Assembly (NCBI GenBank): GCA_028693555.1
Contig: JAQUVD010000006.1
Span: 69,609-110,135, forward strand
Direction: 5' to 3'
From: Hespellia sp.
GTDB lineage: Bacteria > Bacillota > Clostridia > Lachnospirales > Lachnospiraceae
Length of the DNA: 40,527 nucleotides
The position numbers were made by a program, and so were the translations under genes. Under the pieces are notes generated by a model that saw only the letters and a list, made by a program, of their open reading frames with translations, made no database searches and was not told the origin of the DNA. This document shows positions 13,621 to 21,589 of this stretch, piece by piece. Numbering within the stretch: the stretch's first letter is position 1; every line of letters begins with the position of its first letter.

Positions 13621-14607
13621 ATGGCGAAGTCATATAATCAGAAGATGAAACTATTGTATCTGATGCAGATGTTCCTTCAGGAGACGGATGAGCAGCATTC
13701 CCTTTCACGAAAGGATCTGGAGGAGAGACTTGCAGCGAACGGAATCAAATCGGAACGTAAAAGCCTCTACAATGATATAGAGACACTTCAGTCATTTGGT
13801 CTGGATATTCTATACCGGAAGGAACGGCCGGAGGGGTACTATCTGGCAAGTCATGAATTTGAATTGCCGGAGCTGAAGCTCCTTGTAGATTCAGTGCAGT
13901 CTTCGAAGTTTATTACAGAGAAAAAGTCAGCCAGTCTGATTAAGAAGATTGAAGGGCTTACGAGCAGATATGAGGCGAAGCAGCTGCAGCGTCAGGTGTT
14001 TGTGTCGAATCGCATTAAGACGATGAATGAGAGCATTTATTACAATGTGGATAAGCTTCATATTGCAATTGCCTCGAACTGGCAGATTCTGTTTCAGTAT
14101 ACGCAGTGGACGGTACATAAGGAGATGAAGCTTAAGCGCGGCGGCGAGACGTATCAGATGAGTCCGTGGGCACTGAGCTGGGATGATGAGAATTATTATC
14201 TGATTGCATATGATGAGAAAGCGGACATGCTCAAGCATTTCCGTGTGGATAAGATGCTCGGAATTCAGGTGGTGGAAGAGCCGAGAGCCGGCAGGGACGA
14301 GTTCTCAAGATTTGATCTGGCACATTATGCCAAGAAGACGTTTGGAATGTTTGCAGGTGAGGAAGAGACGGTGCGGATCCGATTTGCAAATCATCTGATA
14401 GGTGTCGTGATTGATCGATTTGGACAGGATGTTCCGATACGGGAAGACGGACCGGATTATTTTATAGCACGGGTAAATGTAGCGGTGAGCAATCAATTTT
14501 TTGGGTGGTTAACAGGACTCGGAAAAGATGCTATAATAGTATCACCACAGAATATCGTGGATAGCTATCAAGAACTTTTAGAGGGGATTTTAAAAGTACA
14601 GAAATAA
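13621..14607 (+). CDS. WYL-domain transcriptional regulator
   Basis: I chose ATG 13621, which has GAGGTGGG just upstream, over ATG 13603. The 328 residues begin with a DeoR/YafY-like winged helix (LLYLMQMFLQETD through KSLYNDIETLQSFGLDI). A WYL domain follows with MSPWALSWDDENYYLIAY and KHFRVDKML, and then the WYL C-terminal extension. Such proteins bind DNA as dimers and sense ligands or nucleic acid through the WYL fold. The ligand is not predictable here. The membrane-protein gene 20 bases downstream may be co-transcribed. Confidence 0.88.
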   Translation: MAKSYNQKMKLLYLMQMFLQETDEQHSLSRKDLEERLAANGIKSERKSLYNDIETLQSFGLDILYRKERPEGYYLASHEFELPELKLLVDSVQSSKFITEKKSASLIKKIEGLTSRYEAKQLQRQVFVSNRIKTMNESIYYNVDKLHIAIASNWQILFQYTQWTVHKEMKLKRGGETYQMSPWALSWDDENYYLIAYDEKADMLKHFRVDKMLGIQVVEEPRAGRDEFSRFDLAHYAKKTFGMFAGEEETVRIRFANHLIGVVIDRFGQDVPIREDGPDYFIARVNVAVSNQFFGWLTGLGKDAIIVSPQNIVDSYQELLEGILKVQK

Positions 14608-14627
14608 TTAGAAAAGAGGAAATGAAT

Positions 14628-15389
14628 ATGGAAAATTTTATGAGCCAGCTTCAAGATACGGCGCAGGGAATGGGGACTTCGTGGAGCCTGTTACCGGAGA
14701 AGCTTGCTGCGGCAGGCATGGTTACATGTATTGTAGTATTGGTCTTATCGCTTTTGAATTGCGTTTTTGGTTTGAAGCTGTTAAAAATCTGGGCGGCACT
14801 GCTTGGTCTTCTTATCGGATTTGCGGCTGGATTCGGAATCAGCAGTGCATTCGGTGTGACGACAATGGTAGCGGTGATTATCGGAGCAGTTGCAGGTATC
14901 GTGCTTGCAATTCTGGGATTCTGGATCTATCTTGCCGGAGTGTTTGTGTTTAGTGGAGTTATGGGCTTTAGTATTGTGCTGGCGATTGCCGGAACCGCAA
15001 ACACAACGATTTTTATTGTTGCAGCAGTGGTTGGTCTGATTATTGCACTGCTCGCTTTGAAGTTCGTGGAACCGATGGTAATTATTGCGACAGGTCTTCA
15101 GGGAGGATTAACTGCAGGTGCGGCAATCTGTGCACTGGTCAGCATTCCGGGAAGCTATACATTTCTGATTATCGGCGGCATTCTCGCAGTCATCGGTATC
15201 GTGGTCCAGTTTATTATGGAGTCGCACCGAAAGGTGAAGCTGCATTTAAAGCAGGCCGATAAGGTACGCAAAGAGAATTCTACGGAGAATGAGGTCGAGA
15301 AGCTGCGCGCTGCTTTGGACAATACAGATAAGATCAAAGAAGATCGGGATGCGGATGATTATTATGATGAAGATGAGGATGAGTACTAG
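14628..15389 (+). CDS. Multi-spanning membrane protein, DUF4203/TMEM198-like
   Basis: ATG 14628 is preferred over ATG 14622 because it leaves eight bases after the AGAGGA site. The 253 residues contain about seven hydrophobic helices rich in Gly/Ala/Ile, from about residue 27 to 195. A charged cytoplasmic tail follows and ends in YYDEDEDEY. The even spacing of short helices and small loops resembles DUF4203/TMEM198 proteins. The function is unknown. Confidence 0.6.
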   Translation: MENFMSQLQDTAQGMGTSWSLLPEKLAAAGMVTCIVVLVLSLLNCVFGLKLLKIWAALLGLLIGFAAGFGISSAFGVTTMVAVIIGAVAGIVLAILGFWIYLAGVFVFSGVMGFSIVLAIAGTANTTIFIVAAVVGLIIALLALKFVEPMVIIATGLQGGLTAGAAICALVSIPGSYTFLIIGGILAVIGIVVQFIMESHRKVKLHLKQADKVRKENSTENEVEKLRAALDNTDKIKEDRDADDYYDEDEDEY

Positions 15390-15405
15390 ATAAGTCCCGT
15401 TTATG

Positions 15406-15459
15406 ACACACCTACTTTTGTATTCTTGTTATAGAGATGCGAAAGGAAGGTGTGTTTTT
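15406..15459 (+). promoter_or_regulatory. Hairpin overlapping a ribosome binding site
   Basis: ACACACCT (15406-15413) pairs with AGGTGTGT (15448-15455). The right arm overlaps the GGAAGG Shine-Dalgarno of the next gene and is followed by T residues. It could block translation or act as a weak terminator. Confidence 0.4.
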
Positions 15460-15645
15460 ATGTATATTAAAAAATCTGTTTTATCAGGGATTATTATGGT
15501 GATCGGAGCGGCAATCCTGCTGGCAGTTGCCTTTGTATATGGGTTCACGGAGATGCATATTTCGGCGATTACCTGTGCAGCTATCTGGGGCGCATGCATT
15601 TTCTGTTGTGTCATTCTTTTGGATAAGATTGATAATTGTAAATAG
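15460..15645 (+). CDS. Small two-helix membrane protein
   Basis: ATG 15460 lies nine bases after AAAGGAAGG and gives 61 residues. MYIKKSVLSGIIMVIGAAIL opens the first hydrophobic helix. A second helix (about ITCAAIWGACIFCCVILL) follows a short loop containing GFTEMH, and the tail is DKIDNCK. I do not recognise a family. The frame extends upstream to 15403, but without a ribosome site. Confidence 0.5.
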   Translation: MYIKKSVLSGIIMVIGAAILLAVAFVYGFTEMHISAITCAAIWGACIFCCVILLDKIDNCK

Positions 15646-15646
15646 A

Positions 15647-15675
15647 TTGCACGAATTTTCACTTCGTTGTATACT
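15647..15675 (+). promoter_or_regulatory. Promoter of the PHP-domain gene
   Basis: TTGCAC (15647-15652) and TATACT (15670-15675) are separated by 17 bases, immediately before the AAGGAGG of the next gene. Confidence 0.6.
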
Positions 15676-15704
15676 AATACTATCAAGTGAAGGAGGTGTC
15701 TTTC

Positions 15705-16553
15705 ATGAAGTTAGACATGCACTGTCACGTGAAGGAAGGTTCTGTGGACAGCAGGGTTTCTTTGGACGAATATATTATATTGTTGAAGGCACATGGTTTT
15801 GATGGTATGGTGATCACGGATCACGATACGTATAATGCGTATCGATACTGGAAGACGGAGATGAAGGACAAAGTCCATACGGATTTTGTCGTTTTGAAGG
15901 GAATTGAATACGATACGAGAGATGCGGGACATATTCTTGTGATTATGCCGGAGGGCGTGAAGATGCGGCTTCTGGAACTGAAGGGTATGCCGGTTGCAGT
16001 ACTGATCGATCTGGTTCACCGCAATGGCGGCGTGCTTGGACCGGCACATCCATACGGCGAGAAGTATATGAGCATTACGAATGCGAAGCGATTTCAGAAG
16101 AATCCGGAGATCATGCAGCGGTTCGATTTTGTGGAAGGATTTAATGCCTGTGAATCGGCAAAGTCGAATCAGGAAGCGAGAAGACTGGCAGATCAATATG
16201 GGAAGATCTGTGTAGGCGGAAGCGATTCGCATAAGCAGGATTGCGTAGGACTTGGCTATACTGTGATTCCGCGGGATGTGACTTGTGAGACGGAACTGAT
16301 TGATCTGATTCACAGTCATGAGGAATTCGAAGTCGGAGGCAAACTGTATAATAAGACCCTGAAGGATAAGATAGGCAAGGTGAATAAGCTTCTGGTCTAT
16401 GGTTTCTGGTTCTACAACCGCGGAGGCGGAATACTCAAGCAGCGACTCCGCAACCGTAATATGGAACCGGAGAATCCGACGGATCCAATCGATCCAATCG
16501 AACTCTATTACATGGAGCAGCAGGAGCGGCCGAAGCGTTACAGGAGACAATAG
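15705..16553 (+). CDS. PHP-domain metal-dependent phosphoesterase
   Basis: ATG 15705 follows AAGGAGG at a good distance, giving 282 residues. The N-terminus LDMHCHVKEGS holds the first metal-binding HxH. VITDHDT, LKGIEYD, LGPAHPYGE and CVGGSDSHK supply the remaining metal ligands of a PHP trinuclear site. The C-terminal extension has a hydrophobic patch (LLVYGFWFYNRGG) and a Pro/Asp/Arg-rich tail. Related stand-alone PHP proteins hydrolyse small phosphoesters or nucleotides. The substrate is not known. The next gene starts 30 bases downstream. Confidence 0.85.
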   Translation: MKLDMHCHVKEGSVDSRVSLDEYIILLKAHGFDGMVITDHDTYNAYRYWKTEMKDKVHTDFVVLKGIEYDTRDAGHILVIMPEGVKMRLLELKGMPVAVLIDLVHRNGGVLGPAHPYGEKYMSITNAKRFQKNPEIMQRFDFVEGFNACESAKSNQEARRLADQYGKICVGGSDSHKQDCVGLGYTVIPRDVTCETELIDLIHSHEEFEVGGKLYNKTLKDKIGKVNKLLVYGFWFYNRGGGILKQRLRNRNMEPENPTDPIDPIELYYMEQQERPKRYRRQ

Positions 16554-16583
16554 AGAAGCGGGATACAATAAGGATGGTATAAT

Positions 16584-17954
16584 ATGACAGATTACAAACA
16601 GATGATATTCAAACAGAGACAATATTTTGCAAAGGGAAATACAAAAGATATCGCATTTCGTCTGGAGCAGCTCAGACGGATGTATGAATGGATGGAGCAG
16701 GAAGAGGATACGATTCTTGCAGCGCTGAAGTCAGATCTCAACAAAGCTCCTTTCGAGAGCTATGCGACAGAAGTTGGGATTGTAAAGGAAGAGATCAGTT
16801 ATACAATGAAGCATCTGCGCAGCTGGGCGAAGCTCAGGCGGGTTCGGACACCGTTGACACAGTTTCCTTCCCGTTCCTTTGTCTACCCGGAGCCGTATGG
16901 CGTTGTGCTAATCATGTCACCATGGAATTATCCGTTTCAGCTTGCAATCGCACCGCTTGTCGGAGCAATCTGTGCGGGAAACTGTGCGATTGTGAAGCCA
17001 TCGGCTTATTCACCGGCTACAAGTGCCGTGATTGAGAAGATGATTCATGATTTATTTGATTCCTCTTATATTGATGTGGTTGTTGGCGGACGAGAGGAGA
17101 ATGAGGGCTTATTGAATGAACATTTCGATTACATTTTCTTTACCGGAAGCGTATCAGTCGGTAAGATCGTGATGGAAAAGGCGGCAAAACACCTCACACC
17201 AGTCAGCCTGGAGCTTGGCGGAAAGAGTCCCTGTATCGTAGATGAGACAGCGAACATTCCACTTGCGGCGAAACGCATTGTCTGGGGTAAGTTCCTCAAT
17301 GCCGGACAGACCTGTGTTGCACCGGACTATATTCTGGTGCACCGCAGTGTGAAGGAGAAACTGATTAAGCAGATGGCGAAGCAGGTAACGAAGCTCTATG
17401 GCAAAGAACCTTGTTATAATGAGGATTATCCAAAGATTATCAATGAGAAGCATTTTAACCGCCTGAAGGAATTGTGGGTGGGCGAGCACATTGTGACTGG
17501 CGGAGTTATCAGGGAAGAGACGAGGCAGATTGCGCCAACCATTCTGAATGATATCACATGGGGAAGCAAGGTTATGGAAGAGGAGATATTCGGACCAATC
17601 CTTCCGGTGCTGACGTATGATTCAATGGTGGAAGTTGTCCAGGGTATCAATGCAAGACCCAAGCCACTGGCACTGTATTATTTTACAACCTCTGTCAGCA
17701 ATGAGGCGTATATGATGAAACATGTATCTTATGGCGGAGGCTGTATCAATGATGTGATCATTCATCTTGCAACATCCGAACTGCCATTTGGCGGTGTCGG
17801 TGCAAGCGGCATGGGCGGCTATCACGGAAAGGCAAGTTTTGATACATTTACACATGAGAAGAGTGTGGTAAAGAAATCGAATCTGCTTGATATACCGCTG
17901 CGGTATCCACCGTACAAGGATCATCTTACTTTGTTGAAAAAGCTACAGAAATAA
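16584..17954 (+). CDS. NAD(P)-dependent aldehyde dehydrogenase, class 3-like
   Basis: The 456-residue length matches short, class-3-type aldehyde dehydrogenases. MSPWNYPFQLA and KPSAYSPATS are the cofactor-contact segments, FFTGSVSVGK the GxxxxG turn, ELGGKSP (Glu 210) the general base and AGQTCVAPDY the catalytic Cys 244. EEEIFGPILPV and LPFGGVGASGMGGYHG follow. It oxidises an aldehyde to a carboxylic acid in the cytoplasm; the substrate cannot be read from the sequence. AAGGATGG before ATG 16584 serves as the ribosome site. Confidence 0.9.
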   Translation: MTDYKQMIFKQRQYFAKGNTKDIAFRLEQLRRMYEWMEQEEDTILAALKSDLNKAPFESYATEVGIVKEEISYTMKHLRSWAKLRRVRTPLTQFPSRSFVYPEPYGVVLIMSPWNYPFQLAIAPLVGAICAGNCAIVKPSAYSPATSAVIEKMIHDLFDSSYIDVVVGGREENEGLLNEHFDYIFFTGSVSVGKIVMEKAAKHLTPVSLELGGKSPCIVDETANIPLAAKRIVWGKFLNAGQTCVAPDYILVHRSVKEKLIKQMAKQVTKLYGKEPCYNEDYPKIINEKHFNRLKELWVGEHIVTGGVIREETRQIAPTILNDITWGSKVMEEEIFGPILPVLTYDSMVEVVQGINARPKPLALYYFTTSVSNEAYMMKHVSYGGGCINDVIIHLATSELPFGGVGASGMGGYHGKASFDTFTHEKSVVKKSNLLDIPLRYPPYKDHLTLLKKLQK

Positions 17955-17995
17955 ATGCAAAACTGGAAAATAAATAGGAAAGAGAGTTATTTTAT

Positions 17996-19492
17996 ATGAG
18001 AGAGAGCGGTATATTACTCCCGATTTCTGCGCTTCCATCGAAGTATGGTATCGGCTGCATTTCGAAGGAAGCGTATGACTTTGTTGATCAGTTGATCGCA
18101 GCAGGGCAGAAGAAGTGGCAGATTCTGCCATTGGGACCGAATGGACATGAGAAGGGCTGTGATTCGCCGTATCAATCCTATTCTACATTTGCGGGAAATC
18201 CGTACTTTGTGAATTTGGAAGCACTGATTGAATGGGGACTTTTGAAGCCGGAAGAGTGTGATGCGGTCGATTTTGGTGACAATGAGAATCTGATTGATTA
18301 TGATAAGCTGGACAAGGAGCGGGACATCATTCTGCGCCTTGCTTTTAGTCGTTTTTCGACGGATTGGAATGACGAGTATGCATGGTTTGTCCAGAATAAT
18401 GGATTCTGGTTGGAAGATTACTGCCTGTATATGGCACTTAAGAAGGAATCGGGCGGGCTTGCCTGGACGGAGTGGGAAGAGAAGTACCGCGACCGTCATC
18501 TGGGGGCACTGCAGGAGGCACGTGAAGCTTTGGATGAGGAGATCCGCTACCATCGTTTTGTCCAGTACATGTTCTGGAAAGAGTGGAATGGATTGAAGCA
18601 TTATGCAAATGAAAACGGGATTCAGATTATTGGTGATATTCCGATTTATGTTGCATTTGACAGTGCGGATGCATGGTCTAGGCCGATGCTGTTCCAGTTT
18701 ACGGAGAACAATGAGCCGACTGCGGTATCCGGATGTCCTCCGGATGGATTTTCACCGACGGGACAGGTGTGGAACAATCCTCTCTATAATTGGGAATATC
18801 ATCTGCAGACCGGATTTGCATGGTGGGCAGAGCGTATGGCACATAATCTCCGTCTGTACGATGTGGTTCGAATTGATCATTTCCGAGGGCTGGATGAATA
18901 TTTTTCAATTCCTTACGGAGATACGGACGCGTTCCGCGGACATTGGGAGAAAGGACCGGGAATGGCACTGTTTCATGCGTTGGAGGAGAAGCTTGGACGC
19001 ATGAATCTGATTGCAGAGGATCTGGGATATCTGACGGAGTCGGTCAAAGAGTTACTTAGAGAGACCGGATATCCGGGAATGAAGGTGATTGAATTTGCCT
19101 TTGACGGCTCAGAGGACAGTGTGTATCTTCCTCATAAGTATGAACATAACTGTGTTGTCTACACGGGGACACACGATAATGATACACTGCAGAGCTGGTA
19201 TCTGTCACTGAATGATCATGACCGTGAATTTACGCAGCGCTACCTGAATAATGCGGCTACGCCGCTGGCTGAGAAGCACTGGGATTTCGTTCGTCTGGCT
19301 ATGGCGAGTGTGGCGGATCTGTGTGTGATTCCGATTCAGGATTATCTGGGACTTGGCAATGAGGCAAGAATCAATGTTCCGGGGGTCGGAAAGGAAGGCA
19401 GCAACTGGAAGTGGCGTCTGAGCAGAGGAATGATAACAGAGAAGCTGACCGGTGACATTTGGCAGATGACGAAGCTTTATGGCAGATTATAG
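17996..19492 (+). CDS. malQ: 4-alpha-glucanotransferase (amylomaltase, GH77)
   Basis: The 498-residue length is normal for bacterial MalQ. The N-terminal RESGILLPISALPSKYGIGC and WQILPLGP are typical. DVVRIDHFRG carries the nucleophile Asp 294, LIAEDLGYL the acid/base Glu 341 and YTGTHDNDT the transition-state stabiliser. It transfers maltooligosaccharide units between alpha-1,4-glucans in the cytoplasm and supports maltodextrin or glycogen metabolism. No other glycogen gene is adjacent. The next gene begins 23 bases later. Confidence 0.95.
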   Translation: MRESGILLPISALPSKYGIGCISKEAYDFVDQLIAAGQKKWQILPLGPNGHEKGCDSPYQSYSTFAGNPYFVNLEALIEWGLLKPEECDAVDFGDNENLIDYDKLDKERDIILRLAFSRFSTDWNDEYAWFVQNNGFWLEDYCLYMALKKESGGLAWTEWEEKYRDRHLGALQEAREALDEEIRYHRFVQYMFWKEWNGLKHYANENGIQIIGDIPIYVAFDSADAWSRPMLFQFTENNEPTAVSGCPPDGFSPTGQVWNNPLYNWEYHLQTGFAWWAERMAHNLRLYDVVRIDHFRGLDEYFSIPYGDTDAFRGHWEKGPGMALFHALEEKLGRMNLIAEDLGYLTESVKELLRETGYPGMKVIEFAFDGSEDSVYLPHKYEHNCVVYTGTHDNDTLQSWYLSLNDHDREFTQRYLNNAATPLAEKHWDFVRLAMASVADLCVIPIQDYLGLGNEARINVPGVGKEGSNWKWRLSRGMITEKLTGDIWQMTKLYGRL

Positions 19493-19515
19493 AATGAATT
19501 GCGAAAGGGGATTGT

Positions 19516-20406
19516 ATGAATTTTTTTACGTTACTAAGTTATTTCTTTATTTATGGACTTTTGGGCTGGTGTGTGGAGGTCGGATACGCCGGTATCAAGC
19601 ACGGTAAATTCGTAAACCGCGGGTTTTTGAATGGACCAATCTGTCCGATTTATGGTGTGGGAATCTGTATTGTCATCCTGCTTCTGACACCATTTAAAAC
19701 AAATATTATTTTATTGTACATCACATCGACGATTCTGGTTACAGTGCTGGAAGGGGTAACCGGATATGCAATGGATAAGATTTTTCATAACAAATGGTGG
19801 GATTACTCGAATCAGCCATTGAATATCGGTGGATATGTCTGCCTGCTTTTTTCGCTGGTATGGGGCGTTGCCTGCGTGGTTGTCGTGGATCTAGTACATC
19901 CGTTCATCGCGATGCTGGTGAGTCATATTCCGTTTGTGGTACTGGTGATTTTCCTTGTACTCTTAAGTATTGCTCTATTTGCTGACCTTTATGTAACGGC
20001 ATCTGCAATCTTCAAGCTGAATAAGCGGCTTGAATCGATGGACAAGATTGCAAAAGAGCTGCATGAGCTTTCAGACCAGCTTGGAGAGGGAATCTTCAAT
20101 CAGGTTGCAGAGGCAATGGAGAAACAGGATGAGACGAAAGAACGTTTTGCGGAGGCAAGTGCTGAATTTAAAGAGAAGACACAGAACATATCAGAGGAAG
20201 TCTCTACACGCCTTGCCGGTCTGAAGGACGTGCCGGAGGAGATGTTCTCCCGCATTGGCGGACTGAAACAGAATTATCAGGAACTGTCAGAGAAACGCTC
20301 CGCCGTATCAAGACGACTTGTCCGTGCATTCCCAAAGATGGAATCGCGTAAGAGCAACGAGCAGTTGGAGAAGCTGAAAGAAAAGCTGGTGGGGTTGAAG
20401 CGGTAG
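19516..20406 (+). CDS. CmpB-family membrane protein (putative ABC-transporter type IV) with coiled-coil tail
   Basis: The 296-residue protein starts after GAAAGGGG. Its N-terminal half has about five membrane helices and the family signatures YGLLGWCVEVGYA, NRGFLNGPICPIYGVG, and WWDYSNQPLNIGGYVCLLFSLVWG. The last 110 residues are hydrophilic and alpha-helical (KRLESMDKIAKELHELSDQL onward) and should form a cytoplasmic coiled coil. Annotation as an ABC transporter component is historical; no ATPase partner is adjacent and the actual role is unclear. A second, shorter relative lies on the minus strand at 30599-31048. Confidence 0.8.
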   Translation: MNFFTLLSYFFIYGLLGWCVEVGYAGIKHGKFVNRGFLNGPICPIYGVGICIVILLLTPFKTNIILLYITSTILVTVLEGVTGYAMDKIFHNKWWDYSNQPLNIGGYVCLLFSLVWGVACVVVVDLVHPFIAMLVSHIPFVVLVIFLVLLSIALFADLYVTASAIFKLNKRLESMDKIAKELHELSDQLGEGIFNQVAEAMEKQDETKERFAEASAEFKEKTQNISEEVSTRLAGLKDVPEEMFSRIGGLKQNYQELSEKRSAVSRRLVRAFPKMESRKSNEQLEKLKEKLVGLKR

Positions 20407-20410
20407 GTTT

Positions 20411-20610
20411 AGTTGGTTGAAGACAGCCGACGAGAGCCTGCAAAGTGCCCTCGCGAACGATACGCAGTAGTGTAAGAGATAAGTCAAAAAGAAGATGTGG
20501 AATTTATGGATATCGTGCCCAAAATTCCGCATCTTCTTTTTGCTTATTTCTAACATCTTGCGTAATGTCCGCGATGACACTTCGCAGGCTCTCATCTAGA
20601 CTCATCAACT
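20411..20610 (+). repeat. Large imperfect hairpin element, copy A (short form)
   Basis: The element begins four bases after a stop codon. Arms of about 85 bases pair: GAGAGCCTGC (20432-20441) with GCAGGCTCTC (20584-20593), and the AAGAAGATG/GGAATTT region with AAATTCC/CATCTTCTT. The small centre is ATGGATATCGTGCCCA. It is homologous to the element at 35836-36114 but lacks that copy's two internal hairpins. Outer arms AGTTGGTTGA/TCATCAACT continue the pairing. Confidence 0.8.
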
Positions 20611-20659
20611 GACGAAAACATGCTGACAAAGTTGGGAAGATTAGATTTCAATAGATGCT

Positions 20660-20714
20660 TTTACTCATTGCGTAACTGCAATAAAAGTGTTATAATGAAT
20701 ACACATTGAGTAAA
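20660..20714 (+). promoter_or_regulatory. Promoter with flanking inverted repeat, HTH-RhuM unit
   Basis: TTGCGT (20668-20673) and TATAAT (20691-20696) are separated by 17 bases. TTTACTCA (20660-20667) and TGAGTAAA (20707-20714) form a perfect inverted repeat on either side of the promoter. The small HTH protein encoded downstream could bind both halves and repress its own operon. Confidence 0.55.
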
Positions 20715-20728
20715 TGGAGGGGTGTGGA

Positions 20729-20938
20729 ATGGAAATTAAGGATCAAGTAAGAGCGTTACGAGAAAGTACGGGAATGAATCGTAAGGAGTTCTGTGCATAT
20801 TTTGGAATTCCTTATAGAACAATGACGGAGTGGGAATTGGGGCATCGTAAGCTTCCAGATTATGTGCTGCGGATGATGACATATCAAGTTAAGATGGAAA
20901 AGCTGGATAAACAGGGAGGTAGTGTTGATGAAAAATGA
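20729..20938 (+). CDS. Small HTH (XRE-like) DNA-binding protein
   Basis: ATG 20729 is placed after GGAGGGG and gives 69 residues. The helix-turn-helix is MNRKEFCAYFGIPYRTMTEW, followed by ELGHRKLPDYVLRMMTYQV. It resembles the short antitoxin-like or autoregulatory HTH proteins found next to small accessory genes. It overlaps the RhuM-like frame by 11 bases and is probably its co-transcribed partner. Its likely binding site is the inverted repeat around the promoter. Confidence 0.75.
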   Translation: MEIKDQVRALRESTGMNRKEFCAYFGIPYRTMTEWELGHRKLPDYVLRMMTYQVKMEKLDKQGGSVDEK

Positions 20939-21408
20939 GTTGGTATTATTTAGAGATGGAGAACTTGAATTACAAGTAAATGTAGAGATAGAGAAAGATA
21001 CTGTTTGGCTGACAGCTAATCAAATGGCAATACTTTTTGAGAAGGATGAAAAAACAGTCCGTAAACATATTAACAATATTTTTGCTGATGAAGAATTAGA
21101 ACGCGAGAACAACACGCAAAAAATGCGTGTTGTTGGAGTAAAACAAAAAAGTGCCATTCTATTCTTTGGATGTAATAATTTCTGTTGGATATCGAGTGAA
21201 ATCAAAGCGTGGTATAGCATTTCGCAAATGGGCGAACTCCGTATTAAAAGATTACATATTAAAAGGATACGCAGTAAATAATAATCGCATAAGTCAATTA
21301 AATGAGGTTGTGCGAATTATGAAACGAACAGATCAGATGTTAGATGCAAAGCAAGTTCTAAGCGTAGTAGAACAATACACGGACCCCAATCATAAAATTC
21401 CATCTTGA
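20928..21408 (+). pseudogene. RhuM-family gene, frameshifted and truncated
   Basis: The first frame reads ELVLFRDGELELQVNVEIEK, DTVWLTANQMAILFEKDEKT, then VRKHINNIFADEELE, the typical RhuM N-terminus. Near 21150, after AAAACAAAAAAGTGCC, the family sequence continues in the +1 frame as FYSLDVIISVGYRVKSKRG, AFRKWANSVLKDYILKGYAVN, ending at 21408. The homology therefore needs a one-base indel at the A-run. The gene is also short, since RhuM proteins usually continue well past this point. It is most likely a decayed virulence/RhuM gene. Programmed frameshifting at the A-run is a less likely alternative. Confidence 0.75.
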
Positions 21409-21520
21409 CATTTTCAGCGAACTGCGTTATCATCTAATCACTCGTCAAGAGATTCTATTATTCAATCGGGAAATTCTTCCCAATTATCCAAAACGAGACA
21501 TGAAGTACGATACGAAACCG
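21407..21520 (+). other. Unrecognised open stretch, possible gene remnant
   Basis: The frame reads DIFSELRYHLITRQEILLFN, then REILPNYPKRDMKYD, with normal protein-like composition. It has no start or ribosome site of its own and runs in frame toward the next gene. It may be the 3' end of a deleted gene. I do not recognise the family. Confidence 0.3.
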
Positions 21521-21589
21521 AAAGGAGGCAGGCGTTTTTATACTGTTTATTTTTTGTACCTATTTTTAAAATTTGAGAAGGAGATTTAT

